From NCBI GenBank assembly GCA_028712915.1, contig JAQTPJ010000066.1, positions 1 through 5,681 on the forward strand: DNA of 5,681 nucleotides. The letters run 5' to 3'. The DNA is from Candidatus Omnitrophota bacterium (GTDB lineage Bacteria > Omnitrophota > Gorgyraeia > Velamenicoccales > JABMQK01). Positions 5,031-5,681 of the stretch are shown in pieces. The stretch's first letter is position 1. Each line of letters begins with the position of its first letter. Below the pieces are notes generated by a model. That model ran no database searches. It had not been told where the DNA came from and saw nothing but the letters and a program-made list of their open reading frames with translations. Position numbers and translations under genes: made by a program.

Positions 5031-5435
5031 ATGAAGCTGATTACCAGGTATACGGATTATGCTATAAGGGCTTTATGTTTTATTGCTAAAAGCGATAAAG
5101 AGGTCGTATCAGTTCCTGATTTGGTAGCGAGCCTTAAGATACCGCGGCCGTTTTTGAGAAAGATACTCCAGGTATTAAATACGCAAGGGATACTTAGTTC
5201 TTGTAAAGGACAGGGCGGCGGATTTAGCCTTGCGCGAAAGCCGGAAAAGATATTTTTAATGGACCTGATGAATATATTCCAGGGCCCGTTTAAATTAAAT
5301 GAGTGTTTTTTTAAAATGAAGTGTTGCCCTAATACAAAAACCTGTCTGTTGAGAAAGAGAATTAGCCGTATAGAACAATATGTAATCGCACAATTGCAAT
5401 CAATTACCATAGCGTCTCTATTGGGAAGTGGATAA
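5031..5435 (+). CDS. Rrf2-family regulator with IscR-like cysteine spacing
   Basis: This 134-residue Rrf2 protein is clearly distinct from the first one. The winged helix-turn-helix covers about residues 8-70 (VPDLVASLKIPRPFLRKILQVL; wing GGGFSLARKPEKI from 62). C92, C98 and C105 nearly reproduce the IscR triad (C92, C98, C104), with an extra C99 beside C98 and two further cysteines, C16 and C58. An Fe-S cluster is therefore likely, perhaps making DNA binding depend on iron, sulfur or redox state. The ATG at 5031 has GGAG at 5020-5023. It follows the palindromic promoter and the leader ORF and is followed after 24 bp by the DUF3786 gene, so the three probably form one autoregulated transcript. 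The family call is strong; the effector and targets are inferred. Confidence 0.92.
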   Translation: MKLITRYTDYAIRALCFIAKSDKEVVSVPDLVASLKIPRPFLRKILQVLNTQGILSSCKGQGGGFSLARKPEKIFLMDLMNIFQGPFKLNECFFKMKCCPNTKTCLLRKRISRIEQYVIAQLQSITIASLLGSG

Positions 5436-5459
5436 AGATATAGTAAAGAGGTTGGTATA

Positions 5460-5681
5460 ATGGGATATGACATAGCGCTTTCCAAGGCATGGTCAGAACT
5501 GGAAAGTCTTGCAAAAAACAGGCAGATAGAGGTAAGATTATTAGCAGATAACTATCAGGTTGATTTAGCAAGCAGGCGTATTTTATCTTTATCCTGCAAT
5601 GTCCCCGCGAAGGAATATTTAAGTATTTTAATACTGCACTACCTGGCAAAGAAACTGCAAGGATTGCCTGTTGTGGGTGAT
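5460..5681 (+). CDS. DUF3786 family protein, N-terminal part (cut by window edge)
   Basis: The frame is open from ATG 5460 to the right edge, giving 74 residues: MGYDIALSKAWSELESL... then VRLLADNYQVDLASRRILSL, SCNVPAKEYLSILILHYLAKKL and QGLPVVGD. The pattern of an N-terminal helix, a short strand pair ending SLSCNVPAKEY, and a helix ILILHYL followed by GLP matches the start of DUF3786 proteins as I recall them. These are soluble proteins of unknown function found mostly in anaerobes. C46 is the only cysteine seen so far. The ATG has a weak AGAGGT (5447-5452). The gene sits 24 bp behind the Rrf2 gene and is probably co-transcribed with it, so it may belong to the same Fe-S or sulfur response. 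No function can be claimed. Confidence 0.8.
   Translation, partial: MGYDIALSKAWSELESLAKNRQIEVRLLADNYQVDLASRRILSLSCNVPAKEYLSILILHYLAKKLQGLPVVGD

Noticed and set aside
4909..5034. Open stretch in the +1 frame ending in a hydrophobic segment (KLPLAIILLIILCGVDK) that overlaps the Rrf2 start
   Set aside because: It has no start codon with a ribosome-binding site, and the AT-rich sequence makes hydrophobic codons by chance. I kept it only as a hint that the leader ORF could be a frameshifted remnant.
5057..5649. Minus-strand open frames opposite the second Rrf2 and the DUF3786 genes
   Set aside because: The plus-strand products are recognisable families with ribosome-binding sites; the minus frames look like antisense translations.

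Overview
The window is a compact set of genes, all on the + strand, that handle sulfide and carry Fe-S type regulators. It looks like an anaerobic bacterium from an uncultured lineage. The evidence is a sulfide-using (histidine-type) Thi4, the DUF39 + NIL-ferredoxin pair known for homocysteine synthesis in anaerobes, two Rrf2 regulators with cysteine triads, a DUF3786 gene, moderate GC and good Shine-Dalgarno sites. An Omnitrophota-like bacterium is my best guess, from gene and intergenic style only; no phylogenetic marker is present.

Layout: (1) the tail of an unrecognised gene (to 118), then a repeat-rich gap with two 36-bp direct repeats and a 36-bp perfect palindrome that abuts a sigma70-like promoter. 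(2) An Rrf2 regulator (312-755), a nested fold-back, and a Thi4 thiazole synthase (872-1672) whose stop codon lies inside a terminator-like hairpin. (3) A palindrome-rich gap, then cysteine synthase CysK (1804-2751). (4) A gap with three consecutive inverted repeats, then the DUF39 homocysteine-biosynthesis protein (2949-4157). (5) An A-rich/T-rich fold-back, then the NIL/2x[4Fe-4S] ferredoxin (4382-4789). (6) A promoter whose spacer and -10 are filled by a perfect 23-bp palindrome, a 25-codon leader ORF with two Cys codons, a second Rrf2 regulator (5031-5435), and the start of a DUF3786 gene cut by the window edge.

How they may work together: the three metabolic steps use sulfide directly as sulfur source. 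CysK makes cysteine, DUF39 with NIL-Fd makes homocysteine (methionine), and Thi4 makes the thiamin thiazole. The flanking Rrf2 proteins, each with three cysteines placed as in Fe-S ligating members, could tie expression to Fe-S, sulfide or cysteine status. The clustering is seen in the sequence, the enzyme roles come from family knowledge, and the shared regulation is inference. The least explained parts are the operator/leader unit at 4850-5030 and the fact that every larger gap holds a different fold-back element.
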